Source: an uncultured Bifidobacterium sp. (GTDB taxonomy: Bacteria; Actinomycetota; Actinomycetes; Actinomycetales; Bifidobacteriaceae). From it: a stretch of 64,000 nt of DNA. The number at the start of each line of letters is the position of its first letter. Positions within the stretch are counted from its first letter, which is position 1. The notes beneath the pieces were generated by a model that did not search any database, was not told the origin of the DNA, and saw only the letters and a list, made by a program, of their open reading frames with translations. A program made the position numbers and the translations under genes. The DNA lies in NCBI RefSeq assembly GCF_945269915.1, contig NZ_CALYOY010000003.1, forward strand, positions 19,291 through 83,290, given 5' to 3'. Below, piece by piece: positions 1-8,099 of the stretch.

Positions 1-724
1 CTGCATTGATGTAGGTGATGAAATCGGCCACACTCTCCAGGTCTGCGGTGATGTGGGTGGAGAAGAGGACCGAATGCCGCCCATCCGCTATGTAGTCGAC
101 GAGGATGTCCATCAGCTCGTCCCTGGAGAGGACATCCAACCCGCTCGTGGGCTCGTCAAGGATGAGGAGTCTGGCATCGTGGCTCAGGGCGATGGCCAGC
201 ATGAGCTTCATCTGCATGCCCCGGGAGAGCTTCTTGATCTTCTGCCCGGGCTGGAGTCCGAACCGTTGCAGGTAGTCGGCATAGCGCCGGGAGTTCCATC
301 TTGGGTAGAAGGGCGCCATGATCCTCTCGGCCGCCTCCACGTACCACTGGCCGTTGAGGAAGATGGAGTCGAAGACCACACCCAGATCGCCCTTGATGGC
401 TTCCTCCTCCTGGATGTTGTCTCGTCCCAGGACCTGGATGTCACCCGAATCTCGCCTGATCATGTTCAGGATCAGCTTGATCAGGGTTGATTTGCCGGCG
501 CCGTTTGGACCGATCAACCCCATGATGTATCCCAAGGGAAGATCAAGGGTCACGTCCTTGAGACCGAATCCCTCCTTGCTGGCCGCCATTCCTGTACCGC
601 CTCTGCCAAGAAGTCCCTTCGGTCCCCTGGAATCCGGGTCATGATCAGGCCGCGCCCGGAAGCGCTTGCCGACATCACTGGCACGGAGAGCGTATTGCAC
701 ATCATCCTGGCCTATTGCAGCCAT
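1..724 (-). CDS. ABC transporter ATP-binding protein (YtrB-like), C-terminus cut by window edge
   Basis: The frame is open from the ATG at 724 to the left edge, about 241 residues, so the gene is partial. Visible motifs are Walker A GPNGAGKST at about residues 72-80, a signature-like stretch LSRGMQMKL, Walker B LLILDEPTSGLD and a switch histidine in FSTHI. This set fits an ABC-2 type exporter ATPase that hydrolyses ATP on the cytoplasmic side. Its start overlaps the end of the upstream GntR gene by 13 bases, so the two are translationally coupled. GntR-ABC pairs of this kind resemble the Bacillus ytr operon, which responds to cell-wall-active compounds; that role is inferred here. The permease partner would lie beyond the edge. 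The roughly 50 residues before the ABC domain are longer than usual, so a later start is possible. Confidence 0.88.
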   Translation of the reverse strand, partial: MAAIGQDDVQYALRASDVGKRFRARPDHDPDSRGPKGLLGRGGTGMAASKEGFGLKDVTLDLPLGYIMGLIGPNGAGKSTLIKLILNMIRRDSGDIQVLGRDNIQEEEAIKGDLGVVFDSIFLNGQWYVEAAERIMAPFYPRWNSRRYADYLQRFGLQPGQKIKKLSRGMQMKLMLAIALSHDARLLILDEPTSGLDVLSRDELMDILVDYIADGRHSVLFSTHITADLESVADFITYINA

Positions 725-1206
725 GATTCCGTTCCCTTCCCTGGTCGCCGACGACCGGCTGACGAGAAAGGACCAGATGCGGATACGGATCCTGACGTCT
801 CCCCGGCCCCTCGCTCAGGTACCGAGTCGGAGACGGTGTCATCCAGGACCTGCTCCAGGTTGGTACGGACCCATTCGGGGCCCATGCCTGCCTGGGCGGA
901 AACCTGCACGGCCTCCTGCAGGAGGTTCTGGACCCTGTTCTGGAGCTGCCGGCGCATGACCTCATTGCCCCGGTCCATGACGAAGGTCCCCTTGCCCTGG
1001 ATGTTCTCCACCAGACCCTCCTGGGCCAGTTCGTTGTAAGCCCGGGTCACGGTGAGCACGGACACCCTGAGTTCGCGGGCCAGGTGGCGCAGAGAGGGGA
1101 GCCCCTCCCCCGCCGCCAGGTCGCCGGACAGGATGGCAGAACGTATCTGGTCTTCTATCTGCTGGTAAATCGGCTTTCCGGACACGGATGAGATGATCAG
1201 TTTCAT
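712..1206 (-). CDS. GntR family transcriptional regulator, YtrA type
   Basis: This 164-residue protein has an N-terminal winged helix-turn-helix of the GntR family (GKPIYQQIEDQIRSAILSGD, then LPSLRHLARELRVSVLTVTR). Only a short C-terminal segment follows, not a large FadR or HutC effector domain, which is the YtrA pattern. The ATG at 1206 was chosen because AAGGAGG lies six bases upstream; an upstream in-frame start at 1257 would run through the promoter. It precedes and overlaps the ABC ATPase gene. A palindrome between its own predicted -35 and -10 boxes suggests that it represses itself and the transporter. The effector cannot be read from the sequence. Confidence 0.9.
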   Translation of the reverse strand: MKLIISSVSGKPIYQQIEDQIRSAILSGDLAAGEGLPSLRHLARELRVSVLTVTRAYNELAQEGLVENIQGKGTFVMDRGNEVMRRQLQNRVQNLLQEAVQVSAQAGMGPEWVRTNLEQVLDDTVSDSVPERGAGETSGSVSASGPFSSAGRRRPGKGTESWLQ

Positions 1207-1268
1207 CCAGTCCTCCTTCTGTGTTTGAACAGGAACCGCCCGGTTAGGCTGTATCACTGTTTAGCTAT

Positions 1269-1315
1269 ACAATATAACAGTTTGGCCAACTGTGCAAGTC
1301 GGTTATATAACAGTT
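1269..1315 (-). promoter_or_regulatory. Promoter and candidate GntR operator
   Basis: On the minus strand a -35 TTGCAC (1297-1292) and a -10 TATTGT (1274-1269) are separated by 17 bases. Inside the spacer lies the inverted repeat ACAGTT-N5-AACTGT (1277-1293). The 11-base word ATATAACAGTT occurs twice, at 1272-1282 and 1305-1315, exactly 33 bases (about three helical turns) apart. The second copy overlaps the palindrome GTTATATAAC (1302-1311). Placement over the RNA polymerase site suggests repression by the adjacent GntR protein. Confidence 0.6.
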
Positions 1316-1367
1316 GCCCGTATCTCCCAGTCGAAAGACATCACCCATGGAACCTAATCGGCTTCAT

Positions 1368-1381
1368 GGGGGGGGGGGGGG
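1368..1381. repeat. G14 homopolymer in intergenic DNA
   Basis: Fourteen consecutive G bases lie between the GntR promoter and the 3' end of the HAD phosphatase gene. The surrounding gap (1207-1512, about 306 bases) otherwise holds only the GntR promoter region and no gene that I can support. Tracts of this length are prone to slipped-strand length change and to sequencing error. Confidence 0.9.
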
Positions 1382-1512
1382 CAAGAAGCCTGTTCACAGT
1401 GATGGTCATGCCCGTGATTTCAGGTTCGCCCATGAGACGTTGGGAGGCCCCTGCAAGAACGGTTCGCTCTTATGCATTACCTCATTGGGCGAAGAAAGGG
1501 ATGAAGGACCGC

Positions 1513-2178
1513 TCAGATCCGGAGTGGCGCCTGCTCGAAATCGTGGATGCCGCCGTCCGCCTCCTGGCAGATGCGCTCCCAGTCCCTGTCGGAGGAAGAG
1601 TCATACATGGCCCAGACCCGCATGCCCAGTGACTTGGCCGTGCGCACCGCGATAAGGATGTCCTCGAAGACCGTGCACCTTTCAGGAGGCAGACCGAGCC
1701 CCCTTGCGGCATGGAGGAAGATGTCCGGGCGCTCCTTGCCCCCCGGACCGGCGTCGTCGACACTGCAGACCATGTCGAAGCAATCCCGGATGCCGGCATG
1801 CTCCAGGGCGGTCTCCCTCAGCCGGGGGGCCAGACTGGTCGCCACGGCCAATCGGGCCCCGGTATTGCGCAGGTGATGCAGGTAGTCAAGGGCGTGCGGC
1901 TTAGGCCTGACCTTGGTGGCATACAGTTCCTGGGCAGTATCGTTCCATTCACTCATCAGGTCCTTCCAGTCCTCATCCAAGGAGAATCGCCTGATGGTGT
2001 AGTCGGCTATGTCGCCGAACTGCATGGCCGCCACCTCGTGGGCGTAGTCGGCGGGCATGGGGATGCCACGACGCTCGAAGAAGATCCTGTCCACTTCCGC
2101 CCAGACACCCATGGAATCCAAGAGGGTCCCATCCAAATCGAAAATAGCGCCCTTACCGGCATTGACAGGCTGTGTCAT
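1513..2178 (-). CDS. HAD superfamily hydrolase (beta-phosphoglucomutase/phosphatase-like)
   Basis: This 221-residue protein carries all HAD motifs: FDLDGTLLDS with D14 and D16 (nucleophile and acid/base), VATS near residue 110 (motif II), a lysine in GGKERPDIF (motif III) and VFEDILIA (motif IV). A helical cap between motifs I and II places it in subfamily IA, which includes beta-phosphoglucomutase and small sugar-phosphate phosphatases. Substrate cannot be told from sequence. It lies 73 bases downstream of recN on the same strand and may be the last gene of a nadK-recN-HAD unit. The ATG at 2178 has only a weak Shine-Dalgarno sequence. Confidence 0.85.
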   Translation of the reverse strand: MTQPVNAGKGAIFDLDGTLLDSMGVWAEVDRIFFERRGIPMPADYAHEVAAMQFGDIADYTIRRFSLDEDWKDLMSEWNDTAQELYATKVRPKPHALDYLHHLRNTGARLAVATSLAPRLRETALEHAGIRDCFDMVCSVDDAGPGGKERPDIFLHAARGLGLPPERCTVFEDILIAVRTAKSLGMRVWAMYDSSSDRDWERICQEADGGIHDFEQAPLRI

Positions 2179-2251
2179 CCTGGACGGCCATCCTTTCCGG
2201 TTTTTCGAACCCCTGATGCTTCTGATGTGGTGAAAAACGTTCCCGCATCAG

Positions 2252-3985
2252 CTAGAGACGGCTGGAATCGAGGAGCTCCCGTGCATGCTCCAGGGAGGTC
2301 TCCGACTCGCTCCCGGCCAGCATGCGGGCGATTTCCCGCTGGCGGGATTCACCGCTGACCTGACTTATGACCGTTTCCACCCCGCCAGCCTGGCCGGCCC
2401 CCTTGGAGACCACAAAATGGGCATCGGCCCAGGAAGCCACCTGGGGCAGGTGGGTGACCACAATCACCTGGGATGTGGCCGCCAGCCTGGCCAGACGACG
2501 TCCCAGCTCCACGGCGGCACGACCGCCCACACCGGCATCGACCTCATCAAAGATGAAGGTCATGGAAGGCCCGGCCTCATCCCGGCCGTCTCCGGATTTC
2601 CGGTCAATGGCCCTGGCATCGGCCGCCACCAGCTCCATGGCCAGCATCAGACGGCTCAGCTCACCGCCCGAGGCGCTCTTGCCCATGGGCAACCGGGGCG
2701 ACCCCGGGTAGGGGGTGAAGAGGAAGGCTATATCATCCAGCCCCTGCGAATCCAGGGCCTCGTCGGGCCGTTGGACGATCTTGACCTCCAGGCCGGCCCC
2801 TGCCATGGCCAGGGATTTCAGCTCATCAGAGACCTTGCCACCCAGGTCTCGTCCGGCCTTGTCCCTAACCCGAGAAAGAGCCCTGGCCGCTTGCAGGGCC
2901 CGGTCCCTCTCCAGGTCGCACCGGTCCTGGAGCTCCTGGAGCTTCTCGGGCGAGGCGTCCATATCTTCCAGGTCCAACCGGGACTTCTCCCGCCAGGCCA
3001 GCACATCATCAATGGTGGGCCCCCAACGCCGGGTCAGCTCCGATAGATCGTGGATCCGGGCGTTGATCCTGTCCAGGTCGCCCTCCTGAACCTCGTCATC
3101 CACCTCGCTGCTCAGGGTGAAGACCAGGTCCGCCAGGTCGGTGTTGATTGACCGCAGCCGTTCGGCGCTCTCCTTGAAGACCCCATCCACCCCGATCCCA
3201 TCCAGGGCGGAGATGGCCTGGTCGATCAGTCCTGAGACCGAGGGCCCATCCCCGTCAGGATCGACCTGGGAGGCATCCAAGGCTCCCAGCGCCACCCGCA
3301 GCCCCTGGCTGATCTGGGCGGCATGCTCAATCCTGTCGCGTTGCAGGTGCAGATCATCGTCCTCCCCGGGATGGGGATCCACCCGATCGATCCGGTCAAT
3401 GGACTCACGCAGGTAGTCGGCCTGGGCCGCCATGCCCGTCTCCTGATTGCGCAGGGTCTCCAGGTGCTCCCTGGTCTCCTGGTAGGTTGCCCAGGCCGCA
3501 CGGAAGGCGGCCAGTTCCTGCCCGTCACGGGCATAGGCATCCAGGAAGTCCCGTTGCCGGCCCGGAGCGGCCATCCTCAGCTGATCGGCCTGACCGTGCA
3601 CGGTGATCAGGTCGGCGGAGACCTCCTCAAGTAAGGAACGAGGGGCCGTCCGCCCGTTGACGCTCGCCCGGGAACGTCCCGTGACCGGAATCGACCGGGA
3701 GATGAAAATCTGGCCATCCTCCTCACCGGGCAGTCCCGCCTGGCTGATGACCTCGACAGGGGCGCGATCCCCCTCCGGCAGGAAGATGCCCTGAACCCAG
3801 GCCTCGGAAGAACCCGGCGCAACCAGGTCGGACCGGGTCGGAGCCCCGGAGATCAGTCTGATGGCATTGAGCAGCATGGACTTGCCGGCCCCGGTCTCCC
3901 CGGTGATGGCCGTCATGCCGGAAGCGGGTCGCAGCAAGGCCTGGTGGATGGGTCCCAGATCACGGACTTCCAATTCTTCCAGCAT
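2252..3985 (-). CDS. recN: DNA repair protein RecN
   Basis: RecN is an SMC-like ATPase that acts early in double-strand break repair. The 577-residue protein has Walker A GETGAGKS at residues 29-36, a central coiled coil, the ABC-type signature SGGELSRLML and Walker B FIFDEVDAGVGG near the C-terminus, with a length normal for the family. The ATG at 3985 overlaps the nadK stop as TGATG, so the two are translationally coupled. The nadK-recN order is common in actinobacteria. No LexA-type box was identified upstream, and expression probably depends on the nadK promoter. Confidence 0.96.
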   Translation of the reverse strand: MLEELEVRDLGPIHQALLRPASGMTAITGETGAGKSMLLNAIRLISGAPTRSDLVAPGSSEAWVQGIFLPEGDRAPVEVISQAGLPGEEDGQIFISRSIPVTGRSRASVNGRTAPRSLLEEVSADLITVHGQADQLRMAAPGRQRDFLDAYARDGQELAAFRAAWATYQETREHLETLRNQETGMAAQADYLRESIDRIDRVDPHPGEDDDLHLQRDRIEHAAQISQGLRVALGALDASQVDPDGDGPSVSGLIDQAISALDGIGVDGVFKESAERLRSINTDLADLVFTLSSEVDDEVQEGDLDRINARIHDLSELTRRWGPTIDDVLAWREKSRLDLEDMDASPEKLQELQDRCDLERDRALQAARALSRVRDKAGRDLGGKVSDELKSLAMAGAGLEVKIVQRPDEALDSQGLDDIAFLFTPYPGSPRLPMGKSASGGELSRLMLAMELVAADARAIDRKSGDGRDEAGPSMTFIFDEVDAGVGGRAAVELGRRLARLAATSQVIVVTHLPQVASWADAHFVVSKGAGQAGGVETVISQVSGESRQREIARMLAGSESETSLEHARELLDSSRL

Positions 3986-4908
3986 CAGCGGCCCCCGTCG
4001 GGTACCCGGGTACCGGTCCCGGGGAGGTTGGGCTTGTGCTGCTCGCGCCATCCGACAACCGGCAGGTCGAACTTGGAGACCAGCCGCTGGGTGAAGGGCA
4101 CCCCGGACAGGCGGGCAAGGCGAAGGATGTCATGGGACTGACGGACGACGACCCGGGACTCCCTGGGAACCTCGCGCTGGCGCCGCCCGTCGTTGCATAT
4201 CCAGCCGGCCGACTGGGAGTCCCCCAGGATGTCCAGGGTAAAGGTGGAATCCGGGCCGATGATCAGGGATCGGGCGAAGAGGGCGTGGGCCGCGATGGGC
4301 ACCATCTGCAGGGAACGGGCATCGGGCCAGACGATGGGCCCCCCGACCGAGAAGGCGTAGGCGGTCGACCCGGTGGGGGTGGCCACGATCATTCCGTCGC
4401 ACCCGAAGGAGCTCATCTCCACATCGTCCACCCGTACGGAGACCTCGATCATCTTGCCCCGGTCATAGCGCTCCAGGGTCATGTCGTTCAGGGCCCAGTC
4501 GGTCAGGGGCTCATCGGCCCCCGGAAGCCAAAGGTCCACATGGGCCACCATGCGTTCGTCGATGGAGTAGTCGTGGTCGGCCACCCGTCGGATGGCCTCC
4601 CCTATCTGGAAGCTCTCGAATTCGGCAAGGAACCCGATATGGCCCAGGTTGACCCCCAGTATGGGTACCTCGGTGCACTTCACCAGCTCGGCCGCGCGCA
4701 GGATGGTCCCGTCCCCTCCCAGGACGATGACGATCTCGGTGTCGTCCTGGACCCGCTGCGAGGGTTCACCGAAGGCGGGGGCCTCGATGTTGTCGATGAT
4801 GTCGACCCTGAAGCCGTCGGTCTGGAGCTGATGGACCACCTCGTTGACCAGGTTGCCGCTGGAGCGCACGCTGCTGTGCGTGACCACCACCGCGTTGCGT
4901 TTGCCCAT
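3985..4908 (-). CDS. nadK: NAD kinase
   Basis: This enzyme phosphorylates NAD to NADP and is the sole route to NADP in most bacteria. The 307-residue sequence shows the signature GGDGT followed by ILRAAEL, the NLGHIGFL element and ATPTGSTAYAFSVGGP, which forms the nucleotide site. Two close ATG codons exist; the one at 4908 is preferred because GGGAGG lies seven bases before it, while 4914 is too close to that site. It is followed by recN with a TGATG overlap. A roughly 120-base gap separates it from clpX. Confidence 0.95.
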   Translation of the reverse strand: MGKRNAVVVTHSSVRSSGNLVNEVVHQLQTDGFRVDIIDNIEAPAFGEPSQRVQDDTEIVIVLGGDGTILRAAELVKCTEVPILGVNLGHIGFLAEFESFQIGEAIRRVADHDYSIDERMVAHVDLWLPGADEPLTDWALNDMTLERYDRGKMIEVSVRVDDVEMSSFGCDGMIVATPTGSTAYAFSVGGPIVWPDARSLQMVPIAAHALFARSLIIGPDSTFTLDILGDSQSAGWICNDGRRQREVPRESRVVVRQSHDILRLARLSGVPFTQRLVSKFDLPVVGWREQHKPNLPGTGTRVPDGGR

Positions 4909-5028
4909 GGGCATACCTCCCAAGTATGACCTTGACGGCCCATGACGGGGACCGGACCTGTCACCCATCGGCGAGCCGCAGTGTTTTCCATCCTATCCGC
5001 TCCGCCCAACAGACCGGATGGAACCGGC

Positions 5029-6387
5029 TCAGGCCTTTCGCCTGTCCGCCTTCTTCCGGGGGGACCGGTCGCTCAGATACCGGGGCGGGCGCAGACCGTC
5101 CACGGCCTCGGTGTCTACCAGGACCTTGGTCACATCATCCCTGTCGGGAATCTCGAACATGGCATCCTCCAGGGTCCGCTCGATGATACCCCGCAGACCC
5201 CTGGCCCCGACCCCGCCTTCCATGGCGATGTCGGCCACCCGATCCAGGGCCTCGTCAGTGAACTCCAGGTCGGTGCCGTCGTCCAGGAACATGCGCCGGT
5301 ACTGGTTGACCAGGGCGTTGTCGGGTTGGGTCAGGACCTGCCTGAGCTGTTCCACCGAAAGGGGCCTCAGGGTCGAAACGACCGGAAGGCGGCCGATGAA
5401 CTCGGGCAGGAGTCCGAACTCCTCCAGGTCATCGGCGTTCACCTGGGCCAGGATGTCCTCGTCGGGAACCTGCGATTGCGCCCGGGAGACCGAGAATCCG
5501 CTTTCATGCACCCCCAGACGCCTGCGGACGATATCCTCCAAGCCCACGAAGGCCCCTCCACAGATGAAGAGGATGTTCCGGGTGTTCATCTTGACGGTCC
5601 TGGCCTCACCGTGCTTGCGGGAGCCCTCCAGGGGAACGGAGGCCACGGTGCCCTCGATGATCTTGAGAAGCGCCTGTTGAACACCCTCCCCCGACACGTC
5701 ACGGGTGATGGATGTGTTCTCGCCGGACTTGCGGGCTATCTTGTCAATCTCGTCGATGTAGATGATGCCGTGCTGGGCCCTGTCCAGGTTTCCATTGGCC
5801 CCCTGAAGGAGCCGCTGCAGGACCGTCTCCACGTCATCACCCACATACCCGGCCTCGGTCAGGGTCGTGGCATCGGTGATGATGAAGGGGACGTTCATGA
5901 TTCTCGCCAGGGTCTGGGCCAGGTAGGTCTTGCCCACACCCGTCGGCCCCAACAGGAGGATGTTGGACTTGGCCACCTGCGCACGGAGGGCCGGATCCGC
6001 CTGCACCCCAGCGGTCTGTCCGTCATCGGATCTGATCACCATGGGGATCTGGTCCGGATCATCCACATCCGACTGCAGGTCGCTCAACTCCATATTGACC
6101 CGCTTATAGTGGTTGTAGACGGCCACCGACAGGGTCTTCTTGGCCGCCTCCTGGCCGATCACGTACCTGTTCAGGTAGTCGAATATACGGCTGGGCACCG
6201 GCAGGGAGCGCCGGTCCTTGGCGGCATCCTTGGCCTTGTCCTCCTGGATGATCTGCATGCAGAGCTGGATGCACTCGTCACAGATGGCCGACGATGGCCC
6301 CTTGACCAGGCGGCGCACCTGGTGCTCGTTCTTCCCGCAGAACTCGCACCGGCTCAGGCCGTCATTGTAGCTGACCACTCGTCCCAT
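5029..6387 (-). CDS. clpX: ATP-dependent Clp protease ATP-binding subunit ClpX
   Basis: ClpX unfolds tagged substrates and feeds them to ClpP. The 452-residue protein starts with a four-cysteine zinc finger (C14, C17, C36, C39), followed by an AAA+ domain with Walker A GPTGVGKT at 147-154, Walker B IIYIDEID and the pore-loop motif GYVGDD. The segment between YNHYKRVNM and SNILLLG is about 40 residues, longer than in the E. coli protein, and acidic in its first part. The gene lies downstream of clpP2 but a hairpin between them (6482-6515) suggests its own promoter. GAAGG is the likely ribosome site, eight bases before the ATG. Confidence 0.97.
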   Translation of the reverse strand: MGRVVSYNDGLSRCEFCGKNEHQVRRLVKGPSSAICDECIQLCMQIIQEDKAKDAAKDRRSLPVPSRIFDYLNRYVIGQEAAKKTLSVAVYNHYKRVNMELSDLQSDVDDPDQIPMVIRSDDGQTAGVQADPALRAQVAKSNILLLGPTGVGKTYLAQTLARIMNVPFIITDATTLTEAGYVGDDVETVLQRLLQGANGNLDRAQHGIIYIDEIDKIARKSGENTSITRDVSGEGVQQALLKIIEGTVASVPLEGSRKHGEARTVKMNTRNILFICGGAFVGLEDIVRRRLGVHESGFSVSRAQSQVPDEDILAQVNADDLEEFGLLPEFIGRLPVVSTLRPLSVEQLRQVLTQPDNALVNQYRRMFLDDGTDLEFTDEALDRVADIAMEGGVGARGLRGIIERTLEDAMFEIPDRDDVTKVLVDTEAVDGLRPPRYLSDRSPRKKADRRKA

Positions 6388-6481
6388 CGCTCAACCTTCC
6401 CGTTGAATCGTCGAGGCCCCACAGGAATCCCTCCCATTCTTACCCATGATAGGCCAGGGTGGGCCCGTCCGTCATGACAAT

Positions 6482-6515
6482 CCCCGGTTGCGTCTGAACC
6501 AGTGCACAACCGGGG
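6482..6515 (-). terminator. Hairpin after clpP2
   Basis: The 9-bp perfect stem CCCCGGTTG / CAACCGGGG encloses a 16-base loop about 40 bases past the clpP2 stop. There is no clear U-run, so termination may be partial. Confidence 0.5.
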
Positions 6516-6554
6516 ACCAGGGTCTCTCCCCAAATGGAACCGTGCAGGGCCCGC

Positions 6555-7235
6555 CTACTTGCGGTGTTCCAGCACCTCATCGACCATCCCGTACTCCTTG
6601 GCCTCCTGGGCCGTGAGGATGGTGTCGATCTCGATGTCCTTGCGAATCTTCTCGACCTTCTGACCGGTGTGCTTGGCCAGGGTCTCCTCCAGCCAGGTCC
6701 TCATGCGCAGCATCTCCTTGGCCTGGATCTCGATCTCGGTGGCCTTGCCGAAGTCCTGCTCCATGGCCGGCTGGTGGATCAGCACCCGGGCATTGGGCAG
6801 GATGAGCCTCTTGCCCTTGGTGCCGGCAGCCAGGAGGATGGCTGCGGCCGAGGCGGCCTGCCCCAGGCAGACGGTCTGCACATCAGGCTTGATGTACTGC
6901 ATGGTGTCGTAGATGGCGGTCATGGCCGTCATGGAACCACCGGGCGAGTTGATGTAGATGATCACATCCCGGTTGGGGTCCTGGCTCTCCAGAACCAGGA
7001 GCTGGGCCATGATGTCATCGGCCGAGGTGTCATCGACCTGGACACCCATGAAGATGATCCGGTCGTCGAAAAGCCGGGTATAGGGATCCTGGCGCTTGTA
7101 GCCGTAAGGGGTGCGCTCCTCGAACTGGGGAAGCACATACCTGTCCTGGGGCATGGCCGCCAGGCCACGGGGGCCGGCCAGACGCTGGGCCCGTGCCACG
7201 AATTTCGCTTCTTCTGATGCCATGGAACAGCTCAC
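6555..7235 (-). CDS. clpP2: ATP-dependent Clp protease proteolytic subunit (second ClpP)
   Basis: This is one of two ClpP serine protease subunits. The catalytic serine sits in GQAASAA, the histidine in LIHQPA, and the conserved INSPGGS element is present. The frame begins with a GTG at 7235 that overlaps the clpP1 stop as GTGA, with AGGAAGG just upstream; an ATG at 7223 would shorten it by four residues. Actinobacteria often build a mixed ClpP1P2 tetradecamer from such adjacent paralogues, which work with ClpX or ClpC. Translational coupling to clpP1 would help equal expression. Confidence 0.95.
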   Translation of the reverse strand: MSCSMASEEAKFVARAQRLAGPRGLAAMPQDRYVLPQFEERTPYGYKRQDPYTRLFDDRIIFMGVQVDDTSADDIMAQLLVLESQDPNRDVIIYINSPGGSMTAMTAIYDTMQYIKPDVQTVCLGQAASAAAILLAAGTKGKRLILPNARVLIHQPAMEQDFGKATEIEIQAKEMLRMRTWLEETLAKHTGQKVEKIRKDIEIDTILTAQEAKEYGMVDEVLEHRK

Positions 7236-7849
7236 TTCCCTTCCTGGGCGCTCATGGTGCCCGGGGTGGTCACGATCTTGTCAACGAAGCCGTACTCCAG
7301 GGCCTGCTGGGCCGTGAACCAGTGGTCGTACTCGTTGTCGCGGTAAATCTCCTCCAGGGTGTGCCCGGTCTGCTCGGCCGTCAATTCCGAGAGGGACTTC
7401 TTCATGTCCATGATCAGCTCCGCGTTGATCCGAACATCGGTGGCCGTGCCACCCACACCGCCCGAGGGCTGGTGCATGAGGACCCGGGCGTGCGAGGTGA
7501 CGAAGCGCTTGCCCTTGGCCCCGCTGGACAGGAGGAACTGCGCCATGGATGCGGCCATGCCCACGGCCACGGTGGCCACGTCGGGCTCGATCAGCTGCAT
7601 GGTGTCGTAGATGGCCATGCCGGCCGTGATGGAACCGCCGGGGGAATTGATATAGAGCCAGATGTCCTTCTTGGGGTCCTCGGCCGCCAGCATCAGCAAC
7701 TGGGCGCAGATGACGTTGGCGTTGGCATCCTTGACCTCATCACCCAACCAGATGATCCGGTCCTTGAGCAGTCTGTTGAAAATGGGGTCGGTCACCGCAG
7801 GGGCCTCCCCCTCCTCCATGACGGGGCTGGTTGCAAGTGTATTGCTCAC
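7232..7849 (-). CDS. clpP1: ATP-dependent Clp protease proteolytic subunit (first ClpP)
   Basis: This 205-residue ClpP paralogue has the catalytic serine in VGMAASMAQ, histidine in VLMHQPSG and the INSPGGS motif. The start is placed at the GTG at 7849 because GAAGGAG lies five bases before it; an upstream in-frame start at 7879 has no ribosome site. It overlaps clpP2 by four bases. The two proteins differ around the active-site serine (AASMAQ against AASAAA), as expected for a heteromeric ClpP1P2 protease. A TAGGCT box at 7888-7883 is a possible -10. In actinobacteria this operon is often under ClgR; I could not identify a ClgR site with confidence. Confidence 0.95.
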   Translation of the reverse strand: MSNTLATSPVMEEGEAPAVTDPIFNRLLKDRIIWLGDEVKDANANVICAQLLMLAAEDPKKDIWLYINSPGGSITAGMAIYDTMQLIEPDVATVAVGMAASMAQFLLSSGAKGKRFVTSHARVLMHQPSGGVGGTATDVRINAELIMDMKKSLSELTAEQTGHTLEEIYRDNEYDHWFTAQQALEYGFVDKIVTTPGTMSAQEGK

Positions 7850-7990
7850 CGTGTCTCCTTCGATAAACGTGTCATGCATTCGAGCCTAGCGCCCGGAACC
7901 GACGCATGGGGGGACTTCCGCTCTTTGCGCAACCCCTGGAGGGTTTGCACGGGCCAGGTGGGATGCGCCCGGGCCGGGGCACAAACACAA

Positions 7991-8021
7991 GGATGCCCGG
8001 CGAAGTCATCGCCGGGCATCC
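7991..8021 (-). terminator. Terminator of tig
   Basis: A perfect 13-bp stem (GGATGCCCGGCGA / TCGCCGGGCATCC) with a five-base loop lies about 80 bases past the tig stop and upstream of clpP1. Confidence 0.75.
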
Positions 8022-8044
8022 CATGATCAAGCGGTCATCTCACC

Positions 8045-8057
8045 GGGGGGGGGGGGG
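8045..8057. repeat. G13 homopolymer in the tig 3' untranslated region
   Basis: Thirteen consecutive G bases (C on the tig transcript) lie between the tig stop codon and its terminator hairpin. It is the second of three such tracts in the window. Confidence 0.9.
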
Positions 8058-8099
8058 TCACAGGCAGCCGAAGCGACCCGGTCCCCGTGGATGGGGAGG

